From Kaistella faecalis (GTDB lineage Bacteria > Bacteroidota > Bacteroidia > Flavobacteriales > Weeksellaceae): a stretch of 64,000 nucleotides of DNA. Below, in pieces: positions 37,401-45,330 of the stretch (within the stretch, counting starts at the first letter, position 1; every line of letters begins with the position of its first letter). The notes beneath the pieces are model-generated. The model was given only the letters and a program-made list of their open reading frames with translations. It was not told where the DNA came from and made no database searches. A program made the translations under genes and the position numbers. Location of the stretch: NCBI RefSeq assembly GCF_019195395.1, contig NZ_CP078067.1:682001-746000 (forward strand). The letters are read 5' to 3'.

Positions 37401-38023
37401 CCATAAAGCAGAATAAAGGTCTGGAAGACCTACCTATCATTGTCTTCACCGGTAAAAATCTTTCGCAGGGCGAAGAAAACCGAATTAAGAAATACGCGGA
37501 TTCTATTGTGGTGAAAACTGCATATTCTTATCAGCGTATTCTTGATGAGGCTGGTTTGTTCCTGCATTTAGTAGAAGAAAAAACGAAAAAGAGTAAACAG
37601 CAGAACGGAAGTTTCGAAAATCTGAGCGAACTGCGCAATATTTTGAAAGATAAAACAGTACTTATCGCTGACGATGATGTACGTAATATTTTTTCACTCA
37701 CAAAAGCGCTCGAACTTCACGGCATGAAAGTGATTCCGGCGATGGATGGTAAAGAGGCATTAAATGCCCTCAAAAAAGACCCATCAATCGATGTGGTACT
37801 GATGGATATGATGATGCCCGAAATGGACGGCTACGAAAGCATCCGGGAAATCCGTACCCTTCCGGAATTCAAAAACCTGCCGGTGCTCGCTGTTACCTCG
37901 AAAGCCATGATGGGTGACCGTGAAAAATGCATCGCTGTGGGCGCTTCAGATTATATTTCCAAACCTGTAGACATCGATCAGCTGATTTCTTTATTGAGAG
38001 TTTGGCTTTACGATAAAATGTAA
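34442..38023 (+). CDS. Hybrid histidine kinase: CHASE3, HAMP-like, GAF, coiled coil, HisKA, HATPase, three receivers
   Basis: 1193 residues. A membrane helix at 7-29, periplasmic CHASE3 sensor (about 35-175, with DAETGQRGYLLSGD), second helix at 177-196, a HAMP-like linker (about 197-270), GAF domain (about 280-430), a long Glu/Gln-rich coiled coil (430-525), HisKA with H535 (MSHELRTP), HATPase (about 640-750) and three receivers with D851, D973 and D1122. In the second receiver the acidic pair is EE (929-930) rather than DD/ED. The usual direction is sensing by CHASE3/GAF and phosphorelay through the receivers. It is the core of the block with CheR and CheB; the signal is unknown. Confidence 0.93.
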   Translation: MNFRNNLLYGLGLSLLLLLMSSVASYISIKNLIDSSGMVRESNDTIKNINNVFSLVKDAETGQRGYLLSGDQAFLTPYNNAKAKIAQAVTELNSEITYSPQQAQNLEKLKVSVEARLMILDRNLNYKINNTDVTSEQLLAGKKHMDDIRATVAAMQTEEEAILQSRTESMNTFASYTPLLIIISALLSLTITLVFFRKVLQDFNEKNKLTTELEKKNDETVNRLLAIEKVTAQISNGDYDILLDQNAQESLGNVADPLNRMADSLKTSFNTLEEKEWLSTSITQLNDRMMGDKNISVLSAEILDLITSKTGSQVAALYVQQEDNLLHLEGSYALSDRDTKRALQIGEGIAGQAFQSKKQIVVQDIPDDGTTISFATGNTKPRNIVAVPITRYNIPLGVLELGTTATYTPLQLEFLNAISGNIGLAFYSAQSRIKLQELLEETQAQSEELQSQHAELENINTELEAQSQKLLASEEELRVQQEELLQSNQELEERTSLLEEKNALIEERNIDIQQKSIELEQSTKYKSEFLANMSHELRTPLNSILLLSKLMTESEDLDEQYVEYAEVMQSSGQGLLTLIDEILDLSKIESGKMTLEFHQVPLDEITADMRMLFSPMAKDKNLALNIETQPEAAKILRTDKLRLEQILKNLLSNAIKFTSQGSITLHVDADDTKEKVIFKVIDTGIGIAKDKVRLVFEAFQQADGSTQRKYGGTGLGLSISRELARLLGGEITLTSTEGKGSEFALVVPVDSEKAQLSAPEPVKEVTVYPVPEKPKQPERYISDRIPESIDDDRENIQSGDKVILIIEDDTAFAKILVDFSRTKNYKVIVAVRGDEGIEMAQHFKPLAILLDIQLPIMDGWQVMEALKSDPATKPIPVHIMSSMKFRQESLLRGAVDFINKPFALEQMQEIFSKLENVLAKGPKKVLIVEENEQHAKALSYFLSANNITTDIANNVSDSIDSLHKREIDCVILDMGVPDRNAYDTLETIKQNKGLEDLPIIVFTGKNLSQGEENRIKKYADSIVVKTAYSYQRILDEAGLFLHLVEEKTKKSKQQNGSFENLSELRNILKDKTVLIADDDVRNIFSLTKALELHGMKVIPAMDGKEALNALKKDPSIDVVLMDMMMPEMDGYESIREIRTLPEFKNLPVLAVTSKAMMGDREKCIAVGASDYISKPVDIDQLISLLRVWLYDKM

Positions 38024-38034
38024 AATTCCGGATT

Positions 38035-38409
38035 ATGAATAAGACAAAGGAAATCCTTATCATCGATGATGACAGCAGAAACATATTTGCGCTTTCGGCA
38101 GTATTGAAAGCAAAAAAATACCAGTGTATCTCAGCCTTAAGTGCCGCTGACGGACTTGAATTGCTGAGTGGAAACACCAACATCGGCGCAGTGCTGATGG
38201 ACATGATGATGCCGGAAATGGATGGATACGAAGCCATTGGAAAAATAAAAAATGACGACATCCTGAAAAACATTCCGGTGATCGCAATTACAGCCCAGGC
38301 AATGACTGGTGATCGAGAGAAATGTCTGGAGGCAGGTGCTGACGGATATATCAGTAAACCCGTGAATGTGGACGAACTGCTGACTTTACTCAATCAATTA
38401 ATCAATTAA
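38035..38409 (+). CDS. Single-domain response regulator (CheY-like)
   Basis: 124 residues, one receiver domain: acidic DDD at 11-13, phosphoacceptor D56 in LMDMMMPEMDG, T/S in AITAQAM, K107 in SKPVN. It is close in sequence to the third receiver of the preceding hybrid kinase (RNIFxL, MDMMMPEMDGYE, MxGDREKC), suggesting that one arose from duplication of the other. No output domain, so it acts by protein contact or as phosphate shuttle/sink. 11 nt after the hybrid kinase, 2 nt before cheR. Confidence 0.92.
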   Translation: MNKTKEILIIDDDSRNIFALSAVLKAKKYQCISALSAADGLELLSGNTNIGAVLMDMMMPEMDGYEAIGKIKNDDILKNIPVIAITAQAMTGDREKCLEAGADGYISKPVNVDELLTLLNQLIN

Positions 38410-38411
38410 TT

Positions 38412-39233
38412 TTGAAATCATCCGAACATAACGACGAACTGATCGAAATCCTGCTCTCGGATGTGCTGGAGGTGTACGGCTACGATTTTACAGGATATTC
38501 CCGCGCCTCACTGAAACGAAGGATTCTGAGGCTTTATGAGATGGATAAATTTGTAAGTTTTGCTGAATACCGCTATAAAATAAGAACCGAGCCCGGGTAT
38601 TTCAAACGTTTTCTGGAGGAGATCACGATTAATGTCACAGAAATGTTCCGGGATCCGGCCTTTTACAAAACCTTACGGACCGAAATCCTGCCGCGGCTCG
38701 GCACCTATCCTTTCATACGTATTTGGGTGGCAGGCTGCAGCACAGGCGAAGAAGCGTATTCTGTCGCCATATTTCTGAAGGAACTCAATCTTCTTCACAA
38801 ATCATTGATTTATGCTACAGATATTAACAGCGAAGTGGTGGCCACTGCAAGCCAGGCAATGATTCCGCTGAACAAAATAAAACTCTATACAGAAAATTAT
38901 ATCGCAGCCGGTGGGAGCGATCAGTTTGTGAACTATTACACCGCAAATTATTCTCTGGGAAAACTGAGAGATGAACTGAAGTCGAAAATTATCTTTTCTA
39001 CCCATAACCTGGTTACAGATAATTCCTTCAACGAGTTTCAGCTCATTCTATGCCGAAACGTGCTCATTTATTTCGACCGGGCGCTTCAGAATAAAGTTTT
39101 TGAACTATTCAACAGCAGCCTGGAGAAATTCGGTTATCTGGCACTGGGAACAAAAGAAACCCTGGATTTTTCTTCAGTGGCAAAGAATTTCGAAAGACTA
39201 AAAGGAGAAAAAATCTGGCGAAAAATTCATTAA
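38412..39233 (+). CDS. cheR: CheR-type protein-glutamate O-methyltransferase
   Basis: Methylates glutamate side chains with SAM, classically on chemoreceptors. 273 residues: N-terminal helical domain (about 1-70), NVTEMFRDPAFYKTL, SAM motif IWVAGCSTGEEAYSVAI, and LILCRNVLIYFDRALQ. The start is TTG at 38412, 2 nt after the receiver stop; it is required for the conserved N terminus, and no ATG fits. No pentapeptide-tether or receptor is encoded nearby, so the target protein is unknown. It overlaps functionally with the adjacent cheB. Confidence 0.92.
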   Translation: MKSSEHNDELIEILLSDVLEVYGYDFTGYSRASLKRRILRLYEMDKFVSFAEYRYKIRTEPGYFKRFLEEITINVTEMFRDPAFYKTLRTEILPRLGTYPFIRIWVAGCSTGEEAYSVAIFLKELNLLHKSLIYATDINSEVVATASQAMIPLNKIKLYTENYIAAGGSDQFVNYYTANYSLGKLRDELKSKIIFSTHNLVTDNSFNEFQLILCRNVLIYFDRALQNKVFELFNSSLEKFGYLALGTKETLDFSSVAKNFERLKGEKIWRKIH

Positions 39234-39234
39234 G

Positions 39235-39798
39235 ATGAAACATTGTGAAGCATTGGTTATTGGCGGATCTGCCGGCAGTCTCGACGCTCTTTTAAAGATG
39301 CTTCCGGGTCTCAGCGCTGCGCTTCCGTTTCCTACTATTCTGGTGTTGCACCGGAAACCGGGGAAAGATAATATCTTAACCAATCTTTTGACCGCTAAAA
39401 CCAGTTTAAATGTAAAGGAAATTGAAGAAAAGGAAACTTTGATGCCCGCCACACTTTACATCGCTCCGCCCAACTACCATTTACTCATTGAGAATGACAG
39501 AAGTTTTTCGCTGGATGCGTCAGAGAAAGTCAATTTTTCCCGTCCCTCTATCGATGTAACATTTGAAAGTGCTGCCGAAGTTTTTGGTGAAAACCTTGCC
39601 TGTCTGCTGCTTTCGGGTGCCAACAGCGACGGAACGCTGGGATTAAAGGCTGTTAAAGAAAATGGCGGAATCGCCTTGGTTCAGAATCCATCTTCAGCGG
39701 TCGTAAACTTCATGCCGCAGTATGCGCTGGATCATGTATCTGCAGATGCTGTGTTGGATCCCTCACAAATGGCCGACTATATTAATAAAATGGCGTAA
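39235..39798 (+). CDS. cheB: CheB-type methylesterase catalytic domain without receiver
   Basis: 187 residues, only the C-terminal CheB domain: S12 in GGSAGS, H39 in LHRKPG and D in GANSDGTLG form the Ser-His-Asp triad. Normal CheB begins with a receiver that inhibits the esterase; here that receiver is missing, and a separate receiver gene follows 13 nt downstream. It removes (and may deamidate) the groups added by CheR, 1 nt upstream in the operon. The substrate is unknown. Confidence 0.92.
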   Translation: MKHCEALVIGGSAGSLDALLKMLPGLSAALPFPTILVLHRKPGKDNILTNLLTAKTSLNVKEIEEKETLMPATLYIAPPNYHLLIENDRSFSLDASEKVNFSRPSIDVTFESAAEVFGENLACLLLSGANSDGTLGLKAVKENGGIALVQNPSSAVVNFMPQYALDHVSADAVLDPSQMADYINKMA

Positions 39799-39811
39799 TG
39801 CCGAAAATGAT

Positions 39812-40174
39812 ATGAAAAAGAAAGTATTTATTTTTGATGACAACCTCGAAATTTTAGAACTCTGTACCGAGATTCTGCAGGACATTGGCTGCGAAGTACA
39901 AACATCGCCCACCACAAACAGTGTTGAGCAACAGGTGACAGATTATATGCCCGACCTTATTTTAATGGATAACTGGCTGCCCGACATGAGCGGGATTGAG
40001 GCCACTAAACTGCTTAAAGCAAACCCACAATTAAAAGGTATTCCTGTGATTTATTTTTCAGCCAACAGCAATATCAGTGAACTGGCTAACCAAGCCGGTG
40101 CTGATGATTTTCTGGCAAAACCCTTCGACATCGACCTCTTTGAAAAAACGGTGAAGAAATACACCGCAGAATAA
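39812..40174 (+). CDS. Single-domain response regulator following cheB
   Basis: 120 residues, one receiver: DD at 9-10, D53 in LMDNWLPDMSG, S in YFSAN, K in AKPFD. An ATG-equivalent at 39722 would extend it by 30 residues into cheB, but the start at MKKKVFIFDDN (39812) gives the standard receiver N terminus. By position it could be the detached regulatory receiver of the CheB enzyme. The last gene of the block. Confidence 0.9.
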   Translation: MKKKVFIFDDNLEILELCTEILQDIGCEVQTSPTTNSVEQQVTDYMPDLILMDNWLPDMSGIEATKLLKANPQLKGIPVIYFSANSNISELANQAGADDFLAKPFDIDLFEKTVKKYTAE

Positions 40175-40285
40175 GCAAAGCCAGAAACGGCGTTTTCATT
40201 TTTAAATCATCGTTATTTCGAATATCTATGCATGGGGAGAATCATTGGAACAATATTTCCATAACTTGTCCGGACCAACTGCTAG

Positions 40286-41434
40286 ATGATTATGATGAAA
40301 AGAGACGCAAACCATAAAAGTGGTTTTACATTTAAGAAACATACGCCCGAAGATATTTCCCATTTCGACCGTGTGTTCGAAGTTTTTAAAGATCTTCTTA
40401 CCCACACTTCCGGCGACATTGAAGAGGCTTTCGAATGGCTCGAAATGCTCGATAAGGAATACGACATCTTTACCGACGAATATACGCTCGCAGATTTTGA
40501 AGAAGACCTTAAAAAGCGTGGCTATATTAAGGAGGAAAAAGATAGTAAAGACGGAAACTCCGGCTCGGGAACTGGAAAAAACATCTTAACACCAAAACTT
40601 GAAAAGGCTTTACGGGAATTCGCCCTTGACCAGATTTTCGGGAAGTTAAAGAAAACAGGTGTAGGAAACCATCGCACATCAAAAGTTGGTGTTGGCGACG
40701 AGCGCGATGGAGAAACCCGAACCTTCCAGTACGGCGACGATCTGAACACCGTAAATATGACCGAAAGCCTCAAAAATGCCCAGATCAACAATGGAATAGC
40801 AGACCTCCGGCTTACTGAAGACGATTTGGTAGTTGAGGAAACCCGTCATAAAGCCCAAATGAGCACGGTACTTATGATCGACATCAGCCACTCCATGATC
40901 CTTTACGGAGAAGACCGTATCACGCCCGCAAAAAAAGTAGCGATGGCCCTGGTAGAGCTTATCAAACGTAAATATCCGAAGGATTCAATAGATATCATCG
41001 TTTTCGGAAATGAAGCCTGGCCTATTAAAATTAAAGACCTTCCCTATCTTCAGGTTGGACCGTACCACACCAACACCGTCGCAGGTCTCGAACTGGCGAT
41101 GGACATTCTGCGCCGTAAAAGAAATACCAACAAACAAATCTTCATGATCACCGACGGGAAACCCAGTTGCATAAAACTGCCAACGGGAGAACTTTACACC
41201 AACAGTTTCGGGCTGGATGAGATGATCGTTACGCAATGTCTTACAAAAGCAGCACAGGCGAGACGGCTTAAAATCCCCATCACTACCTTTATGATCGCGC
41301 AGGATCCTTACCTCCGTAAGTTTGTTGAAGCATTTACTGCTCAAAACAAAGGCAAGGCCTTCCTTACCGGACTTTCAAATCTTGGGGAAATGATTTTTGA
41401 AGATTATGAAAGAAACAGGATCAGACGGATTTAA
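40286..41434 (+). CDS. VWA domain protein, partner of the downstream AAA+ ATPase
   Basis: 382 residues. A helical N-terminal half (about 1-170, with a low-complexity GNSGSGTGK linker near 90) precedes a C-terminal von Willebrand factor A domain. Its MIDAS motif DISHS (199-203), the Thr in HTNTVAG and TDGKP give a complete metal site. The pair VWA plus AAA+ (next gene, 55 nt away) is like MoxR-VWA and magnesium-chelatase D/I chaperone systems that insert cofactors or assemble complexes. The start may be 40286 or 40295 (MIMMK). The client is unknown. Confidence 0.87.
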   Translation: MIMMKRDANHKSGFTFKKHTPEDISHFDRVFEVFKDLLTHTSGDIEEAFEWLEMLDKEYDIFTDEYTLADFEEDLKKRGYIKEEKDSKDGNSGSGTGKNILTPKLEKALREFALDQIFGKLKKTGVGNHRTSKVGVGDERDGETRTFQYGDDLNTVNMTESLKNAQINNGIADLRLTEDDLVVEETRHKAQMSTVLMIDISHSMILYGEDRITPAKKVAMALVELIKRKYPKDSIDIIVFGNEAWPIKIKDLPYLQVGPYHTNTVAGLELAMDILRRKRNTNKQIFMITDGKPSCIKLPTGELYTNSFGLDEMIVTQCLTKAAQARRLKIPITTFMIAQDPYLRKFVEAFTAQNKGKAFLTGLSNLGEMIFEDYERNRIRRI

Positions 41435-41489
41435 TTCCAGATCACAAGACCTACATTATAAATCACTCCTTTACATTATAAAAAAACCT

Positions 41490-42944
41490 ATGAAAAAAGA
41501 TATCACCTTCAAAGAATTAAAAAAATCAGGATATACTCATAAAACCATCAGTCAGGAAATTCAGACCAACCTTATTACCAAGATAAAAGCCAAAGAAAAT
41601 GTTTTTGAAGGGCTTTTGGGTTATGAAGACACCGTAGTTCCGCAACTCAAGAAAGCGTTACTTGCCGGCCATCATATCAATCTTCTTGGATTGCGCGGAC
41701 AGGCAAAAACCCGAATCGCGAGAAGTATGATTACCCTTCTGGACGAATACATGCCGGTTGTAAAAGGTTCTGAGATTAATGACAGTCCTTTCCAGCCGAT
41801 TTCTAAATTTGCCCGCGACCTTATTGCAGAACTGGGCGATGAAACTCCGATTTCCTGGGTTCACCGCAGCGAGCGTTTTTTCGAGAAACTCGCTACGCCG
41901 GATGTAAACGTGGCAGATTTAATTGGAGATATCGACCCCATTAAGGCTGCAACATTAAAGCTGCCTTATTCGGACGAACGGGTGCTTCATTACGGCATGA
42001 TTCCGCGAGCCAACCGATGCATCTTTGTACTGAATGAACTTCCCGATTTGCAGGCAAGAATTCAGGTTTCACTGTTTAATATTTTACAGGAAGGTGATGT
42101 ACAGATTCGCGGCTTCCAGTTGAGAATGCCGCTTGACATTCAATTTCTGTTTACTGCCAATCCGGAAGATTATACGAACCGCGGCAGCATAGTAACTCCG
42201 CTGAAAGACCGTATTGGTTCCCAGATTTTCACGCACTATCCCAAATCAATTGCGTTGGCAAGGCAGATTACAGAACAGGAAGCCTCGATTTCTGAAGAAG
42301 ATAAAACACAGATTACGGTTCCAGATTTAGCAAAAAATATGTTGGAAGAAGTCGCCTTTGCAGCCCGCGAAAGTGAATTCGTAGACGCGAAAAGCGGGGT
42401 AAGCGCAAGACTCACCATTTCGGCAATGGAAAATCTGATGGCTGCCGCAAAACTTCGGCTGATTGAATCCGGGGCTGAAAAAACTACAGTCCGCCTTCTG
42501 GATTTTATGTCGATCGTTCCATCGATTACCGGAAAAATTGAATTAGTGTACGAAGGTGAGCAGGAAGGCGCAGATCATGTTGCAAAACTGCTGATTGACC
42601 AGGCGGTTATTACTCAGTTCGAGCAGCTTTTCCCGCGAATCCCTAAACTGGAAAAAGATGGAATTAAAACACCCTACACCGATATCATTAAGTGGTTTAA
42701 CGAAAATACAGCAGAACTGAGCTACGCCGACAGTGATGGTGAGTTCTACACTGAGCTTGAGAGAATTACACCGTTGAATGAATTTGTGCAGGAATACGGT
42801 GATCAACTTACAACTGAAGACCAGAATTTTGCAAAAGAAGTTGTGCTGTGGGCGCTTACTATCAGTAAAAAACTTGACCGGCTTGAAAATCACCATCACT
42901 TCACCTTTGATTCGGCGGGTATCGGTAAGTATTACAATAAATAG
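41490..42944 (+). CDS. MoxR/magnesium-chelatase-like AAA+ ATPase
   Basis: 484 residues. Walker A is GLRGQAKT (67-74), with Ala where Gly is usual; the Walker B strand reads CIFVLNELPDL (about 178-186), so Asn occupies the Asp position and Glu183 is kept. FTANPEDYTNRG (sensor 1) and PLKDRIGSQI follow. The C-terminal 150 residues are helical. ATGs upstream (41397) would extend into the VWA gene; MKKDITFKELK at 41490 is preferred. It should act on or with the VWA protein. ATP hydrolysis is probable but the changed Walker B Asp should be kept in mind. Confidence 0.88.
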   Translation: MKKDITFKELKKSGYTHKTISQEIQTNLITKIKAKENVFEGLLGYEDTVVPQLKKALLAGHHINLLGLRGQAKTRIARSMITLLDEYMPVVKGSEINDSPFQPISKFARDLIAELGDETPISWVHRSERFFEKLATPDVNVADLIGDIDPIKAATLKLPYSDERVLHYGMIPRANRCIFVLNELPDLQARIQVSLFNILQEGDVQIRGFQLRMPLDIQFLFTANPEDYTNRGSIVTPLKDRIGSQIFTHYPKSIALARQITEQEASISEEDKTQITVPDLAKNMLEEVAFAARESEFVDAKSGVSARLTISAMENLMAAAKLRLIESGAEKTTVRLLDFMSIVPSITGKIELVYEGEQEGADHVAKLLIDQAVITQFEQLFPRIPKLEKDGIKTPYTDIIKWFNENTAELSYADSDGEFYTELERITPLNEFVQEYGDQLTTEDQNFAKEVVLWALTISKKLDRLENHHHFTFDSAGIGKYYNK

Positions 42945-42956
42945 GTTGGCTTAGCT

Positions 42957-43733
42957 TTAAGTTTTTGATTGCAGATACTCTCTGATCTTTTCCTCTGGAA
43001 ATAAATCAAGCAGCGCATTTACGTCAATGATTTTATGTTCATTGATAATGCTTTTCGCTGCCTTTCCCGCATCCGGATAATTAATAAGCCGCTCCAGCAA
43101 GCCATAAACATTCACCATTTTTTTATGGGTATTTTCAGAATCGCCCCCGAACCACGACCCGTTGAAATGATGGCTTACATAATTCTTCGGTAAATCCTGC
43201 GAAAAATACACCGATGGATAGAGGGTAACACCGCTTTTAAGTTTTTGAACCGTATCGCTGTACCGGTCAGCACCGTATTCGTTTTCGAGCATTTCAGAAA
43301 AAATATCTGTATTTATTCTCTCAAAAAAACCGTCCTGACTGTTGTACCAATCCATAAAATCTTTCGAAAGTTGATGCTTAGGTTCGGCCATCCAGAAAGC
43401 TGAATACGGAACACCTTTTACTTCAAAACCACATACGGCACGTTCACTGAGAAATTCATCAAGCGGAAGTTTCAGTTCCATATCGGTGTCCATATAGATT
43501 CCGCCATGTTCGTACATGATTTTTGACCGGACATAATCTGAGACAAAAGCCCATTTCCCCTGCTCGAAAGCTTCTTTTACATATTCATTGTCCTCTAGCG
43601 GAGAATTGCTTTCGTTCCATTCGATAATTTCAAAATCGGGATGAATACGTTTCCAGGAGGCGATACAGTGTTCTGCAAGTTGGCTTTTGGGTTGACCTCC
43701 AAACCAGCAGTAATGAATTTTTTTTGGAATCAT
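42957..43733 (-). CDS. GT32-type glycosyltransferase (capsular-polysaccharide-like)
   Basis: 258 residues, soluble, no membrane segment. The start IPKKIHYCWFGGQPK and the DxD motif in GGIYMDTDMELK (about 74-85) match family GT32 (glycosyltransferase with DXD sugar-binding region), which adds sugars such as galactose or mannose to polysaccharides or lipid-linked oligosaccharides. SHHFNGSWFGG near 190 is the family's C-terminal region. It is alone, not in a polysaccharide cluster, and converges on the AAA+ gene with a 12-nt gap. Confidence 0.88.
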   Translation of the reverse strand: MIPKKIHYCWFGGQPKSQLAEHCIASWKRIHPDFEIIEWNESNSPLEDNEYVKEAFEQGKWAFVSDYVRSKIMYEHGGIYMDTDMELKLPLDEFLSERAVCGFEVKGVPYSAFWMAEPKHQLSKDFMDWYNSQDGFFERINTDIFSEMLENEYGADRYSDTVQKLKSGVTLYPSVYFSQDLPKNYVSHHFNGSWFGGDSENTHKKMVNVYGLLERLINYPDAGKAAKSIINEHKIIDVNALLDLFPEEKIREYLQSKT

Positions 43734-43865
43734 AGGTGATATTTTTTAGTCTAAACTTTTGTGACTACTGCAAACTTTACACCTAAAAATGTTTCTATTA
43801 TTTAGCATGGAAATGGCAGGTATGCAAATATTGTGGTAATTTTAAGTCCACCAAAACAATCTGAA

Positions 43866-45242
43866 ATGCCACGTTTGATCATCACCTTGTTCCTCTTCTT
43901 TTATATTACAACCATGTCGCAACAACCCGATTCTAGCTATAAGCCGCAAAAATATGTCGAACTCACAAATCCCGACTGGGCTAAAAATGCAACTGTTTAT
44001 GAACTCAATATCCGGCAGTTTTCGGCAGAAGGGACATTCAAAGCCATAGAAAAACAGTTGCCGCGCCTTAAGAAAATGGGAATTAACATCATCTGGCTAA
44101 TGCCGGTGCAGCCCATCGGAGTAGTAAACCGAAAGGGAAGTTTGGGCAGTTATTATTCGGTAAAAGATTATTTGAAGGTAAACCCCGAATTTGGTACTGA
44201 CGCGGATTTCCGGAGTCTTGTTAAAGCCATCCACGCACAGGGAATGTATGTCATCCTCGATTGGGTTGCGAATCACAGCAGCTGGGACAACACGCTGGCA
44301 ACCCAACATCCAGAATGGTACACGAAATCCAGAGAAGGCAGTTTCCAGTCGACGCCGTGGCGCGATTACGATGATATTATTGACTTCGATTACAGCCAGC
44401 CCGGACTCAGAAAATATATGACCGAAGCCCTGAAGTTTTGGGTAAAGGAATATGATATTGATGGTTACCGCTGCGATGTGGCGAGTTTTGTACCTATAGA
44501 TTTCTGGGAAAACGCCAGAAGAGAACTTGATGCGATAAAACCGGTCTTTATGCTGGCCGAAGCTGAAGATAAAGAACTCCACAGAAAAGCTTTTGACGCA
44601 ACCTACAACTGGACACTCTGGAACATCCTCCATCAAATTTCCATCAACAATAAAAGTGTTAAGACACTGGGAGAAGCCTACATCGCAGAACATGTTTCTA
44701 TTTTTCCGAAAGATGGAATCCGCATGAACTTCATAGACAATCACGACAAAAATTCCTGGGAAGGAAACCAGTACAGCAACTTTGGACCTGCACTGAAAGC
44801 CGCTACGGTTTTTACTGCAATGATGGATGGTATGCCGATGGTTTACAATGGTCAGGAAGCTGGTCTGGACCGCTCTTTATTATTTTTCGAAAGAGATCCT
44901 ATCGAATGGAAGAAACACGAAAATGAAGCACTCTACAGTACCATTTTCGCGCTCAAGCATAAAAACCAGGCACTTTGGAACGGTAAATACGGTGGTGAAA
45001 TGGTTAGAATCATGAACAATAAAATGGATCAGATAATTTCCTTTGTCCGGGAGAAAAACGGGGACAAGGTCATCACACTTATCAACTTGAGCAGGGAAAA
45101 AGTTCAGGTAAATTTTGATACTTCGTATGATGCCGGAACTTACATCAATCTATTTACCGGAAAGCCTCAACAGGTTTCAAAAAAGATGATACTCACTATG
45201 GAACCGTGGGAATATCTCGTGCTTCATCAGTCTGAAAATTAG
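43866..45242 (+). CDS. Secreted alpha-amylase family GH13 enzyme
   Basis: 458 residues from the chosen ATG at 43866 (an upstream ATG-frame start at 43833 would place 11 polar residues before the signal peptide). Signal peptide PRLIITLFLFFYITTMS. GH13 barrel: VILDWVANHSSWD, nucleophile Asp204 in DGYRCDVAS, acid/base Glu232 in MLAEAED, FIDNHDKNSW (His293, Asp294), and a small C-terminal beta domain. The length and lack of CBMs or T9SS tail differ from the 956-residue amylase at 3543. Probably periplasmic and acting on maltodextrins. Confidence 0.93.
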   Translation: MPRLIITLFLFFYITTMSQQPDSSYKPQKYVELTNPDWAKNATVYELNIRQFSAEGTFKAIEKQLPRLKKMGINIIWLMPVQPIGVVNRKGSLGSYYSVKDYLKVNPEFGTDADFRSLVKAIHAQGMYVILDWVANHSSWDNTLATQHPEWYTKSREGSFQSTPWRDYDDIIDFDYSQPGLRKYMTEALKFWVKEYDIDGYRCDVASFVPIDFWENARRELDAIKPVFMLAEAEDKELHRKAFDATYNWTLWNILHQISINNKSVKTLGEAYIAEHVSIFPKDGIRMNFIDNHDKNSWEGNQYSNFGPALKAATVFTAMMDGMPMVYNGQEAGLDRSLLFFERDPIEWKKHENEALYSTIFALKHKNQALWNGKYGGEMVRIMNNKMDQIISFVREKNGDKVITLINLSREKVQVNFDTSYDAGTYINLFTGKPQQVSKKMILTMEPWEYLVLHQSEN

Positions 45243-45330
45243 TTGGTTTAAAGGTTTGTTTAAAAACGAATTGTCGTAGCTCCTCAATGCTCGTCTCCTT
45301 TTCGTAATTTAGCCGCTTCAAACTTTATTT

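Noticed and set aside
37893..38393. 166-codon - strand ORF opposite the receiver gene
   Set aside because: Antisense to the conserved third receiver and the free receiver.
34442..38409. Possible frameshift between hybrid kinase and the following receiver
   Set aside because: Both proteins end and start with complete domains, and the 11-nt gap is normal; the similarity of the two receivers is better explained by duplication.
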